This document shows, piece after piece, positions 33,619 through 41,702 of a DNA stretch of 64,000 nt (the stretch's first letter is position 1; every line of letters starts with the position of its first letter). The notes beneath the pieces were generated by a model. It did no database searches. It was not told the DNA's origin and was given only the letters and a program-made list of their open reading frames with translations. Source of the DNA: Mycolicibacterium sphagni (GTDB lineage Bacteria; Actinomycetota; Actinomycetes; Mycobacteriales; Mycobacteriaceae); NCBI RefSeq assembly GCF_002250655.1, contig NZ_NOZR01000010.1, positions 62,001 to 126,000 of the forward strand. The letters run 5' to 3'. The position numbers were made by a program, and so were the translations under genes.

Positions 33619-33619
33619 C

Positions 33620-34030
33620 TCAGGCTGCGGTACGAGTCCGGCCCAGGGGCAGGTGCACGACGGTGGCCGCCTGGGGCGGCAGCCCTTCGGAACGGGCCAG
33701 CAGCTCGGCGCTCTCGGGTAGCTCGCGCGGGTTGAGTTCGCCGTTGGCAATGCGTTTCAGAACATCGTGCGCATGGGCGAGCTGGGCTCGTTTGCGGTAC
33801 TGCCCACCGGGCAGCTTCACCCCGGCCCACACCCCGTACTCCTCGCCGCCCTCGACGGCGGCGCGGGCGCAGGCGCGTTGCTGGGCCAGTGGGCAGCGGC
33901 GCAGGCAGATCGTCCTGGCGCGGGTCGCCGACTGCTCGTAGACGCGGGCTTTGGCCGCGCCGTCGCTGGCGTCGTCGTCGGCGTAGCCGAACCAGAGATC
34001 AGGCTCGATCGAGCACGGGCGGTGGTTCAT
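33620..34030 (-). CDS. whiB5: WhiB-family iron-sulfur regulator (WhiB5-like)
   Basis: A 136-aa WhiB protein. Four Cys ligands C6, C42, C46 and C54 (C-x3-C-x7-C spacing) hold a [4Fe-4S] cluster. The GVWAG turn and a basic C-terminal helix follow. The C-x3-C-x7-C spacing is unlike the usual C-x2-C-x5-C. ATG at 34030 with a strong AAGGAGG. Identity as WhiB5 rests on position between leuT and the Rv0023-like gene. It converges on the kshA-like gene with one base between stops. Confidence 0.85.
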   Translation of the reverse strand: MNHRPCSIEPDLWFGYADDDASDGAAKARVYEQSATRARTICLRRCPLAQQRACARAAVEGGEEYGVWAGVKLPGGQYRKRAQLAHAHDVLKRIANGELNPRELPESAELLARSEGLPPQAATVVHLPLGRTRTAA

Positions 34031-34063
34031 CGGGGCCTCCTTGTCGAGATTCGATGACGAAAG

Positions 34064-34143
34064 CGTATAGGCACCGATGATGAATGGCAAGAGGAACGTA
34101 GAAAAAAACGTATACAAAGATAGCGCTGTGTACGATCCGTATA
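34064..34143. promoter_or_regulatory. Three CGTATA motifs in the whiB5/Xre divergent promoter
   Basis: The hexamer CGTATA occurs at 34064-34069, 34109-34114 and 34138-34143 within a 129-bp AT-rich intergenic region. The middle copy is inside the palindrome-like ACGTATAC. The last is 17 bp upstream of the Xre start codon. They may be -10 elements or operator half-sites for the Xre protein; function is inferred. Confidence 0.4.
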
Positions 34144-34159
34144 TGGCTGGAGCACCCCG

Positions 34160-34900
34160 TTGAGCCGAGAGGCGGCGGGTGCGGCCATTCGGACACTGCG
34201 TGAGGCTCGAGACTGGTCGCTGGCTGACCTGGCCGCAGCCACCGGGGTCAGCATCATGGGGCTCAGCTTCCTCGAGCGCGGTGTGCGTAAGCCTCACAAA
34301 GGCACAGTTCAGAAGGTTGAAAACGGCTTAGGTCTGCCGCCGGGTACCTATTCGCGCCTCGTCGTCGCGGACGATCCCGACGCCGAAATAGCCCAATTGC
34401 TCGCCGGGACGCCGGAGGAATCTTCTCAGCCGCGGGCGGCCGCCGGCATCGTCGTCAACCGTCACAGCGACGCCGACGTCCTCGAAGCACATGCCGAGGC
34501 GCACCTGGATTCGCTGAACTCGTTGATAACCCGGCTGCCAGCGGAGACGTCAAACGAATACGAAACATATATTCAATCCGTGATCGAGCAATGCGTGAAG
34601 GCGGAACTGTTGGCCGCCAACTCGTGGCGCGTCGCGGTCAACGCGGGCGCCCAATCGGCCGACCGCCTGATGGCCCAGCTCAAATCGCTGGAGGCTATCC
34701 GCACCGGCCTGCTGGCCCGCATGCCGGGCAGCATCAGCGCCCGGTTCGACCAGGCGTGCGCACGCTCGGAGCTCCCGGAGTCGGTGATCGCGACTCTGCT
34801 CGGGGTGGGCGTCGAGCAGGTGTGGGACATCCGCAACCGGGGTGCGGTCCCACCGGGTGCATTGCCGCGGGTACGGGCATTCCTTGAGGAGCAGCCGTGA
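34160..34900 (+). CDS. Xre-type transcriptional regulator (Rv0023-like)
   Basis: A 246-aa DNA-binding protein. The N-terminal HTH_XRE domain spans about residues 5-60 (WSLADLAAATGVSIMGLSFL, ERGVRKP). A long helical C-terminal region follows with a second possible HTH near 210-235 (LPESVIATLLGVGVEQVWDI). TTG start, with GGAG eight bases upstream. It corresponds to M. tuberculosis Rv0023 by position and length, as I recall. It is coupled by 4 bp to the NlpC/P60 gene. Confidence 0.8.
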   Translation: MSREAAGAAIRTLREARDWSLADLAAATGVSIMGLSFLERGVRKPHKGTVQKVENGLGLPPGTYSRLVVADDPDAEIAQLLAGTPEESSQPRAAAGIVVNRHSDADVLEAHAEAHLDSLNSLITRLPAETSNEYETYIQSVIEQCVKAELLAANSWRVAVNAGAQSADRLMAQLKSLEAIRTGLLARMPGSISARFDQACARSELPESVIATLLGVGVEQVWDIRNRGAVPPGALPRVRAFLEEQP

Positions 34901-35682
34901 CCGCGCCGGACCTCGACGTCCTGACCCGGGCGCATGCGCTGTTCGCCGGCCGTCGCGAAATACCCTCGCTAGAAACAGGACCCAGCCCTGCCCTGGTCCG
35001 GGCCGAGGGGCTGCCCGCGGCCTACCGCCATGCCGCAGAACGGCGCAGCGACGAACTCACAGCAGCCCGCCGGGTCGACGCCGAGGTGTCTGCGATCCTG
35101 GTGCGCGCGCAGCGTGACCAACGGGAGGCACATCAGCAGACCCGCGCCGTGCTCGACGCCGCTCGCGCCGACGCCGTGTCGACGCCCGACAACCCGGTCG
35201 CCCAGCGTGAGTTGCTTCGGCGCCGCGCCGCCCGGCTGCGGGCCCAGCATGCTCACGTTCTGGCTGCCCGGCGACGGGCACGGCGGCGGCTCGCGCTGTT
35301 GCGTGCGTTGGCGTATCGGCGGCGCCATCGGCTGCCGGCGCCGAATTCGCGCGCCGCATTGGCCGTGCGCGCGGCGCTGTCGCGGCTGGGTTGTCCCTAT
35401 GTCTGGGGTGCGACCGGTCCGGATCGTTTCGACTGTTCCGGCCTGGTCAAGTGGGCCTACGCCCAGGCGGGTGTACCCCTGGATCGCACCACGTATGACC
35501 AGATCAACGACGGTGTGCCGGTTTCGCGATCCCAGGTTCAACCCGGCGACCTGGTGTTCCCGCACGCCGGACATGTCCAGATGGCGATCGGCAACGGGCT
35601 GGTGGTGGAGGCGCCGCATGCCGGGGCCAACGTGCAGATCAGCCGGCTGGGGGAGAACATCGCGATCCGCCGACCGCTCTAG
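34897..35682 (+). CDS. NlpC/P60 peptidoglycan endopeptidase (Rv0024-like)
   Basis: A 261-aa putative cell-wall hydrolase. The C-terminal NlpC/P60 domain (about 160-261) has the catalytic Cys C180 in RFDCSGLVKWAY, H226 in HAGHVQMAIG and H241 in EAPHAGANV. The N-terminal ~150 residues are helical and Arg/Ala-rich, with no signal peptide or transmembrane helix. Export, if any, would need a non-Sec route such as an ESX system. GTG start within the Xre stop. Corresponds to Rv0024 by position. Confidence 0.82.
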   Translation: MTAPDLDVLTRAHALFAGRREIPSLETGPSPALVRAEGLPAAYRHAAERRSDELTAARRVDAEVSAILVRAQRDQREAHQQTRAVLDAARADAVSTPDNPVAQRELLRRRAARLRAQHAHVLAARRRARRRLALLRALAYRRRHRLPAPNSRAALAVRAALSRLGCPYVWGATGPDRFDCSGLVKWAYAQAGVPLDRTTYDQINDGVPVSRSQVQPGDLVFPHAGHVQMAIGNGLVVEAPHAGANVQISRLGENIAIRRPL

Positions 35683-35727
35683 GCCAGGTGAGTTGTTCCG
35701 CGAAATTCCGCTGAGTACCGTCGACAC

Positions 35728-36087
35728 ATGGCTGAGTACGCCGGGGCGTCGGGGGAGGCCCTCGAGTCCGCTCGATCGGTCCTCGCCGCCCGCGATCGCG
35801 ATCTCGCCGACGCGGACGCCGAACTGGCCGCCATCGTGTCCAACGCCCATGCCGCCGCGACCGAAGCCATCCGCAGGCTCGACGCCGTCAGCGTCGAGAT
35901 CGAGGCCGCCGTCGCCCAGCGCACTCTGGCCGCGCCGACCGAAGGGCGAGAATTCGCCCGATTCCTGATCGCCAAACAACGCGAGATCAGCGACATTCTC
36001 ATCACGGCCCGGGCCGATGCCAATGCCAAAGCTGTTGTACTCCAGCAACTTATCGACCGATACCGGGTGCCATCCACAGCCCAGTGA
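35728..36087 (+). CDS. DUF4226 protein (Rv0025-like)
   Basis: A 119-aa helical protein, almost entirely Ala/Arg/Glu-rich with heptad-like patterning, no Cys and no membrane segment. The TLAAPTEGREFARFLIAKQREISDI segment recurs in diverged form in the next gene (DLDTPAGARAFQRYLIDKL), so the two are related. DUF4226 members are typical of mycobacteria and associated with secreted helical proteins; function is unknown. Confidence 0.7.
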   Translation: MAEYAGASGEALESARSVLAARDRDLADADAELAAIVSNAHAAATEAIRRLDAVSVEIEAAVAQRTLAAPTEGREFARFLIAKQREISDILITARADANAKAVVLQQLIDRYRVPSTAQ

Positions 36088-36146
36088 GCGGGTGAATTGT
36101 CACCGTTCGGCCGGCTGGATACAGTCGCCGGCATGAGAGGTCACCG

Positions 36147-37553
36147 GTGGCGAGCTACCAAGATCTGCTCGACGCGATAGCCCGCGTCGGTGCCGCCACC
36201 GGCGATAGCAAGGCCTGGCTGAGCGGCTTGTCGGACGCGGATCTGGCGGTGGTCACCAGCCCGGCCAGTGTCGTCGCACCGAGCGCAATCGATAACGTGC
36301 TGACCAAGATTCGCGCCGGTCACCGCCAAGCGTTCGATCCGTCGGCTTCCGTTGCGGCGGAGGGTCGCGCGGCCGAAGCCATCCGGACAGCGGAAACCTC
36401 GTTGGCCCAGCAGAATTCGGTGAGCGCCCATCTCGACCTGCAGGTCATCACCGCGGTGCTGAACGCGCACGCAACTCACGCCGCGGGTTGGGAGGCGCTC
36501 GACCGTCTGCAGAATGAGATCGAGTCCGCGGTGGCTACCCGCACCGACCTCGACACTCCGGCGGGTGCCAGGGCATTTCAGCGCTACCTCATCGACAAGC
36601 TGCGAGATATCAAGACGGTGGTGGAAACCGCGGGTTTGGATGACACGTCGAAAGCCTCGCTGGCCGCGGCGCTGGCGTCGCTGTACGCCGGTGCCACCCC
36701 GGCGACCGCCGACGAGCACCCACCCGAGTCGAAGCCGACCGAGTCCGCGAAACCACCGGGGCCGGCCGAAGCCCAGCTGCCAGTGACGGATATCCCCGCC
36801 GACCTCGGGACCGACCCGTTCGCCGACGAGCTGCTGCCCGACGGCCTTGCGCCGCCGCCGGATCCGAGCACGGCCGGCCAACCGATGGCCGCACCGATGA
36901 TCCCGCCGATGGCCGGCATCCCCGCCCTCGGCGGCAGCAGCCCGGCAACCGGGCCGGCACCGATCTCGTCGCCACTAGGCGACCCGGCACCGATGCGGCT
37001 GCCGACGCAAGACAGCCTGCTCGACGACCCGATGCTGGACGAACCGGTCGATGAGGAGCCCGGCGACCCAGATGCCGGCGAGGACGACGACGCGGTGGGG
37101 GAGGACGTAGCCGAGCCGCCGCCGCCCGACGACTCGACCGTCGTGCACCTGCCCAACGGCGAAACGGTCACTGCGTCGAGCTCGCAGCTGGCAGCCGCGA
37201 TCACGGCGGCGGTCGCGGGCACTCCCATCCCCGAGGCCTTCAGGCAGCAGGGCATCACGATTCCGGCGCCGGGCACCGCTGTCGCTCATCCGGTCGATCC
37301 CGCCGGGCTGATCCCCGGCGACATCGGGATGCTGATGGACCGGCACGCACTCGCCCTGGGCAACGGCAAGGCCGTGTTCAACAATCAGATCCAACCCATT
37401 GCCAGCGTTACCGGCCCGAGCTTCCTAGGGTGGGAGCATCCGCCGGAACCGGGCGACAAGACGACCCCACGATCTGCTCAACAAACACAGGCGAACCAAC
37501 CGACCCCGACCCGGCCCGCGGTGACGGCCGGCCCGCCGGCGATAGGAGAGTGA
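36147..37553 (+). CDS. DUF4226-containing protein with disordered acidic/Pro-rich region (Rv0026-like)
   Basis: A 468-aa protein. Residues ~1-185 are helical, with a C-terminal part of that region related to the preceding DUF4226 gene. About 190-330 is disordered, rich in Pro, Asp and Glu (DEPVDEEPGDPDAGEDDD). About 330-440 is a compact domain with TVVHLPNGETVTASS, VDPAGLIPGDIGMLMDRHAL and GNGKAVFNNQIQPI. A Thr/Pro/Gln tail ends the protein. Starts with GTG. Matches Rv0026 in position and approximate length. No catalytic motif recognised. Confidence 0.7.
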   Translation: MASYQDLLDAIARVGAATGDSKAWLSGLSDADLAVVTSPASVVAPSAIDNVLTKIRAGHRQAFDPSASVAAEGRAAEAIRTAETSLAQQNSVSAHLDLQVITAVLNAHATHAAGWEALDRLQNEIESAVATRTDLDTPAGARAFQRYLIDKLRDIKTVVETAGLDDTSKASLAAALASLYAGATPATADEHPPESKPTESAKPPGPAEAQLPVTDIPADLGTDPFADELLPDGLAPPPDPSTAGQPMAAPMIPPMAGIPALGGSSPATGPAPISSPLGDPAPMRLPTQDSLLDDPMLDEPVDEEPGDPDAGEDDDAVGEDVAEPPPPDDSTVVHLPNGETVTASSSQLAAAITAAVAGTPIPEAFRQQGITIPAPGTAVAHPVDPAGLIPGDIGMLMDRHALALGNGKAVFNNQIQPIASVTGPSFLGWEHPPEPGDKTTPRSAQQTQANQPTPTRPAVTAGPPAIGE

Positions 37554-37554
37554 C

Positions 37555-37872
37555 ATGGCAGAACGCATTCATGTGGTGCCCGACGAACTGCGCCGGGCGG
37601 CTCGCGACCACCAGGACACCGCTGAGCAACTCGGCACGGTGCCGTCCGGGCATGCCGACATCCTGGCCAGCTTGGAGTCGCTCGGGCCGATTTTCGGCGA
37701 GCTGCGGGACGCCGGCCGCGAGCTGCTCGACCAGCGCCGGGCCTGCTACGAGCAGCAGGCCGCCGCCCACGCCGAACTCGCCACCAACCTGCGCCACGCC
37801 GCCGACGTGTGGGAACACCAGGACAGCGCCGCTGCCGCCGAACTCGGCCGGATCATCGAGGACGGTCGGTGA
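37555..37872 (+). CDS. EspC-like type VII secretion target protein (Rv0027-like)
   Basis: A 105-aa two-helix protein of DUF2580/EspC-like type (HVVPDELRRAARDHQDTAEQL; then a second helix with HAELATNLRHAADVWEHQD). Its length equals the 105 aa I recall for Rv0027. No WXG turn and no clear Y-x3-D/E signal at the end, though a Tyr occurs in CYEQQAAAHAEL. It starts one base after the previous stop and overlaps the next gene by 4 bp. Confidence 0.7.
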   Translation: MAERIHVVPDELRRAARDHQDTAEQLGTVPSGHADILASLESLGPIFGELRDAGRELLDQRRACYEQQAAAHAELATNLRHAADVWEHQDSAAAAELGRIIEDGR

Positions 37873-38165
37873 CCGCGCCCGATCCCGAGTTTGACGCCGT
37901 CCATCCCAGCGGGCACGTCTTGTTCCGGTCGTGCCGCGGCGGGTATCTGCACAGTGTTGCCCTGGCCGAACAGGCGATGGGCACCGATGCGCACAGCCTG
38001 GCGCAGGCCATTCTGCTGACCGCCGACGTCTCCTACCTGAAGGCCTTGATGCAGGTTCGCGCTGAAATCGTGGCAGCAGGTCACACCCCGTCGGACGACG
38101 TGCCGGGCAGCCGCGATCTGAAACTCGCCACCGAGGCGCTGGCGGAGCACCAGCTGCGGCCGTAG
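37869..38165 (+). CDS. DUF2694-family protein (Rv0028-like)
   Basis: A 98-aa protein with the DUF2694 pattern (HPSGHVLFRSCRGGYLHSVALAEQAM, AQAILLTADVSYLKALMQVR). Members lie beside EspC-like genes in ESX-associated loci. GTG start in the preceding stop codon. Predicted soluble; function unknown. It closes the six-gene plus-strand run from the Xre gene. Confidence 0.7.
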   Translation: MTAPDPEFDAVHPSGHVLFRSCRGGYLHSVALAEQAMGTDAHSLAQAILLTADVSYLKALMQVRAEIVAAGHTPSDDVPGSRDLKLATEALAEHQLRP

Positions 38166-38179
38166 GCGCGCCGAGCTGC

Positions 38180-38311
38180 CTACCTCGGGGATTCGCCGTC
38201 CGGGCGCAATGCCTGCGGCGGCGCAACAGGATTGGCGCCGAACAGCTCCCGAGCCCGCTGCAGCAGGGCACGCACCTCGTCGAGTTGCTGCTGCAACAGC
38301 GAGTCACCCAT
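38180..38311 (-). CDS. Possible 43-aa small protein
   Basis: From an ATG at 38311 the frame encodes a short amphipathic helix (LLQQQLDEVRALLQRARELF, about residues 5-24), then a Pro-rich acidic tail. The regular heptad pattern and location between two genes suggest a real small protein. There is no recognised family and no strong ribosome-binding site check possible beyond sequence inspection. Confidence 0.35.
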   Translation of the reverse strand: MGDSLLQQQLDEVRALLQRARELFGANPVAPPQALRPDGESPR

Positions 38312-38348
38312 GGCCGGTACGTTATCGGCCCCAACCGGCGGGCACAAT

Positions 38349-39602
38349 TCACCCGCCGGCGCGGGGGATCTCAACGTTGATGCGGTCAAGAACCGCGGTG
38401 TAACGGCCGGCTTCCCGGTGTTGTCCGGGCTTGCCGCTGCTGATCAGCCCGACCGAAAGCCGGCGCTCCGGGTCCGCCCAGATCGCTACATTGGTCAGCC
38501 CGGTGTGGCCGAACGCGGCGGGCGCGTTGCGCCCGAAGGGCCCAAACCGCTTGGACCCCAGCATGTAACCGGTGCCCCAGCGGATCGGGGCCAGTCCCGT
38601 CGCGATGTCGGGCCGCAGTCGGCGGGCCGGCGCCGTCGCGGCCCGCAGCGTCTCGGGCCGCATGATCCGTACCCCCTCCAGTTCGCCACCGCGGCGGAGG
38701 ATCTCGGCGAATCGGGACAGTTCGTCGGCGGTCGAGATGGTGCTGGACGACGGGATGACGCCGGTAAGAAACAGCGGGGTGTTGGAGAACGGGATGATCT
38801 GTTGTGGAGTGCCGCCGACCGCGGTGCGAAATGCCGCGGCCAGCGGGCCCGCCAGTGGCTTTCCGGTCACGTGACTCGGGGCGACCAGCGGGACATCCTG
38901 TTCGGCCACACCGTAATTCGTCCACCGAAAGCCCAGCGGATCCAGGATCTCGTCGGCCAGGATGTCGCGGATGTTGCGCCCGGTGGCCGCCGAGACGATC
39001 TCGCGGACCAGCGGTCCCCATGTCAATCCGTGGTAAATGTGCATCAAACCCGGTTTGTGGATGGGCTTGAGCTCGCCGAGTTTCTCGCGGGCGTAGTCAC
39101 TCTCGTTCATCCGCTTGAGGTTGGGTCGCGGACCGGTCGCAAAAGGCACGCCGGCGCTGTGGGTGATCACATGGCGGATGGTGGTGCGGTCCTTGCCGTG
39201 GCTGGTGTAGTTGGGCAGGTAGTCGCAAACCCGGTCGTCGAGGGAGAAGTGGCCCTGCTCGACGAGCATGTGCACCACCGTCGTGCTGATGGCCTTGGCC
39301 GCGGAGTAGACACAGAACGGGGTCTCGATGCTGACCGGCACCTTCTCGGCATCGGGCGGGTCGGCCGGCCCGTTGCCCCAGCCGTGCCCGATCGCCCGGT
39401 TGAGCACCACTTTCCCGTTGTGCCGCAGGCACAGCTGTATGGCGGGATGCATACCCGCGGCGTACCAGTGCCGCACCGATTGCCAGATCCGATCGGCGGT
39501 GGCCGTCGCGAACTCCCCGTGGTCCTCGTCGCCGACGTCGGTGACGGCGTCCAGGTTGGTCGGGACGCGGATGCGTCCGTCGCGGGCCGGCGAGTCGCTC
39601 AC
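38349..39602 (-). CDS. Serine beta-lactamase-like esterase
   Basis: A 417-aa class C beta-lactamase-related hydrolase/esterase. The SxxK nucleophile motif is SAAK (in FCVYSAAKAIS, near residue 100), and a Tyr-x-Asn-like position is YHG in MHIYHGLTWG. HTGLTN near the C-terminus is equivalent to KTG. Mycobacteria carry many such proteins, annotated as lipases (Lip series). No signal peptide visible, so probably cytosolic. It overlaps the nitrobindin gene by 4 bp. Confidence 0.82.
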   Translation of the reverse strand: MSDSPARDGRIRVPTNLDAVTDVGDEDHGEFATATADRIWQSVRHWYAAGMHPAIQLCLRHNGKVVLNRAIGHGWGNGPADPPDAEKVPVSIETPFCVYSAAKAISTTVVHMLVEQGHFSLDDRVCDYLPNYTSHGKDRTTIRHVITHSAGVPFATGPRPNLKRMNESDYAREKLGELKPIHKPGLMHIYHGLTWGPLVREIVSAATGRNIRDILADEILDPLGFRWTNYGVAEQDVPLVAPSHVTGKPLAGPLAAAFRTAVGGTPQQIIPFSNTPLFLTGVIPSSSTISTADELSRFAEILRRGGELEGVRIMRPETLRAATAPARRLRPDIATGLAPIRWGTGYMLGSKRFGPFGRNAPAAFGHTGLTNVAIWADPERRLSVGLISSGKPGQHREAGRYTAVLDRINVEIPRAGG

Positions 39603-40084
39603 CCGAGCTGCCTGCGCAGTGTCGCGGCGAGATGGTGGGTGAGCGGAACGCCGACGGCGGCCATTCGCACGGTGTAGGTCAGCTCATCACCGGTCAGGCG
39701 GAAAGAACGGCTCAGGGCCGTAACGCTCTTCGCTGACCCGCTCAGTCCGATGGAGGTCGAGTCCACCTCGATGGCCAGCCCGCCGCGGTCCACGAACAGC
39801 GTGCCTTCGTCGATCTCGGTGACGCCGGTCGGGTGCACCACGACCAGTTCGATGCGATCGGGCGCGGGCAACCGGATGTAGCCGGTTTCGGCGTGCAACG
39901 GACGCCCGTCGTCGGTGGCTCGGGTGCGCTGCGAGTAGGTCAGGAAGGGCTTGCCGATATGCCCGACGGTGACTTCCTCGCGGTAGCCGAACGGTTCGAT
40001 CGTCGGGTACTCACCGGCACCCGCCCCGGCCCAGGTGCCCAGCAGGGGAGCGAGGACCGCGAGGTCGGGATGCAGGTCGGGCAC
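39599..40084 (-). CDS. Nitrobindin/peroxynitrite isomerase (Rv2717c-like)
   Basis: A 161-aa haem-binding lipocalin-like beta-barrel. Family signatures are LGTWAGAGAGEYPTIEPF (about residues 14-32), GKPFLTYSQRTRA and HPTGVTEI; the haem-ligand region near the C-terminus has PLTHHLAATLRRQ. Nitrobindins isomerise peroxynitrite to nitrate and help detoxify reactive nitrogen. A GTG at 40084 was chosen; a TTG at 40105 would add seven residues. Confidence 0.88.
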   Translation of the reverse strand: MPDLHPDLAVLAPLLGTWAGAGAGEYPTIEPFGYREEVTVGHIGKPFLTYSQRTRATDDGRPLHAETGYIRLPAPDRIELVVVHPTGVTEIDEGTLFVDRGGLAIEVDSTSIGLSGSAKSVTALSRSFRLTGDELTYTVRMAAVGVPLTHHLAATLRRQLG

Positions 40085-40108
40085 GGTCCCCAGGGTACGG
40101 CGCAAAGA

Positions 40109-40516
40109 TCAGAGCGGGCCGACGAGTTCGACCCAGTTGCCGTCCGGGTCGGCGACGAACATCCAGCCCATGCCGGGGACCGGGGCGAACTCGGCCAGTT
40201 CCTGGGCGATTTCGTATCCAGCGGCCTTCACCTGCTCGGCGGCCTTGGTCGCGCTGGCCACCACCACGGTGTAGTAGCGGATACCGGCCGCGGCGGGACC
40301 GCCGCCCGGCGTTGCCGGTGCGGCCGGCGGCTGGTCGAGGGTGATCAGCTTGAGCACGTTGTCGCCGATGGCGTAGCGCTTCATCGTGCCACCGGGGAAA
40401 TCGAGGTCACCGGTGTAGGGCAGGCCGAGGAAGTTCTCGTAGAACTCGACCATGGCATCGAGGTTGGTGGTGACCAATCCGACTTCGATGTTCTTGACGA
40501 GTAGATCGATGGCCAT
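40109..40516 (-). CDS. VOC-family protein (tandem copy 1)
   Basis: A 135-aa glyoxalase/bleomycin-resistance-like fold protein. Typical metal-site and fold motifs: VGLVTTNLDAMVEFYENFLGL, FPGGTMKRYAIG, and a C-terminal FVADPDGNWVELVGPL whose Glu is a usual metal ligand. Nearly the same length as the next gene and plainly related (FPGGTMKRY, ADPDGNWVEL), so a recent tandem duplication. Substrate unknown. Confidence 0.8.
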   Translation of the reverse strand: MAIDLLVKNIEVGLVTTNLDAMVEFYENFLGLPYTGDLDFPGGTMKRYAIGDNVLKLITLDQPPAAPATPGGGPAAAGIRYYTVVVASATKAAEQVKAAGYEIAQELAEFAPVPGMGWMFVADPDGNWVELVGPL

Positions 40517-40563
40517 GGGGCTCCTCTACGCTGAGTTCGGCTGACGACCGAAGAATAAACACC

Positions 40564-40971
40564 TCAAAGTTGACCGGCGAGTTCGACCCAGTTGCCGTCG
40601 GGGTCGGCGACGAAAAACCAGCCGATGCCAGGGATCGCGGTGAATTCACTGAGCGGTTCCACGATTTCGTATCCGGCGGCCGTGACCTGCTCGGCGGCCT
40701 CCGTCACGTTCTTGACCACAAGGGACAGGTAACGGACCCCGGTCTGGGCGCGCCCGCCCCCGGGCGTCAGCTGGGCGGCCGGCGGCTCGTCGTAGGTCAC
40801 CAGCTTGAGTGTGTTGTCGCCGATCAGGTAGCGCTTCATCGTGCCACCGGGGAAATCGAGGTCGAGCTGGAATGGGAGGCCGAGGAACGTCTCGTAGAAC
40901 TCGACCATCGGCGCGAGGTTGGTGGTGACCAGCCCGATTTCGACACTTGGGGCGAGCAGCTCGATGGCCAT
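40564..40971 (-). CDS. VOC-family protein (tandem copy 2)
   Basis: A 135-aa paralogue of the previous gene with the same block order (VGLVTTNLDAM versus IGLVTTNLAPM; FPGGTMKRY; ADPDGNWVELAGQL). It starts at ATG 40971; an in-frame TTG at 40980 is less likely. The two copies are separated by 47 bp without another gene. Divergence near the middle suggests different ligands. Confidence 0.8.
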   Translation of the reverse strand: MAIELLAPSVEIGLVTTNLAPMVEFYETFLGLPFQLDLDFPGGTMKRYLIGDNTLKLVTYDEPPAAQLTPGGGRAQTGVRYLSLVVKNVTEAAEQVTAAGYEIVEPLSEFTAIPGIGWFFVADPDGNWVELAGQL

Positions 40972-41004
40972 GGTGCTCAAGACTATCGGCGCGCCCGCGA
41001 CCGG

Positions 41005-41640
41005 CTAGGGCTTTGTCCCGATGGTGATCAGGTCCCACACGCCCCTGGTCCACAGCGGGCGGTCGACCCGGCGCTGGTCGGTCAGGATGAATCCGGCGTC
41101 GGCGAACAGGGTGCGCATCTCCTGCGGTGAGGGATTGTGCGCGGCGCTGGACGGCGAATTCGTCAACCGGCTCAGCAATGGGAGCTGAGGTGGGCTGATC
41201 GTCGCGACCGCGGCCAGGCCACCCGGCCGCAGCACCCGGTAGAAGTCGCTCATCGCCTTCGGCTGGTCGAAGAAGTGAAACGCCGAGGTCGAGACGACGG
41301 CATCCAGCGTCTCGTCGTCGAAGGGCAAGTGTTCGGCCGGGCCCTTGCGCCAGTCCACCTGCGGTGAGCGCGCCTTGGCCTGCCGGAGCATGCCGTCGGA
41401 CATGTCCACGCCGTAGATCTCGTCGGGCTCCAGCTCCTCGGCAATGCGCGCAGCAAGAATGCCTGTGCCACAAGCGATATCGGCGATCCGGCGGGCGCCG
41501 TGCGCGCGCAGTTCGTCGATCACTTCGTCCTGGGCTGGGCGGTAGACCCATTGCTGAAGGGCTGGATGGTCGTAGAGCGGAGCGGCGATGGTCCAGAACC
41601 GCGTGACGTAGTCATTGAGATTGCGGCCGTGTGTCGCCAT
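41005..41640 (-). CDS. SAM-dependent class I methyltransferase
   Basis: A 211-aa methyltransferase. Motif I IADIACGTGILAARIA (about 47-62), the acidic YGVDMSDGML and the post-II RVLRPGGLAAV are intact. It resembles UbiE/MenG-type small-molecule methyltransferases. Located 33 bp upstream of the VOC pair in the same orientation; no partner enzyme indicates the substrate. Confidence 0.82.
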   Translation of the reverse strand: MATHGRNLNDYVTRFWTIAAPLYDHPALQQWVYRPAQDEVIDELRAHGARRIADIACGTGILAARIAEELEPDEIYGVDMSDGMLRQAKARSPQVDWRKGPAEHLPFDDETLDAVVSTSAFHFFDQPKAMSDFYRVLRPGGLAAVATISPPQLPLLSRLTNSPSSAAHNPSPQEMRTLFADAGFILTDQRRVDRPLWTRGVWDLITIGTKP

Positions 41641-41702
41641 GGCTGCCCGCTTCCGATTGGACTGAACCGACGCCGGCCAGTCTAGGGAAGCGGTCGGCGC
41701 GA

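Noticed and set aside
6331..33619. Search for a second attachment-site copy of the leuT 3' end
   Set aside because: No repeat of the GGGTTCAAGTCCCCC region was seen by eye elsewhere in the window, so I do not call a classical integrative element.
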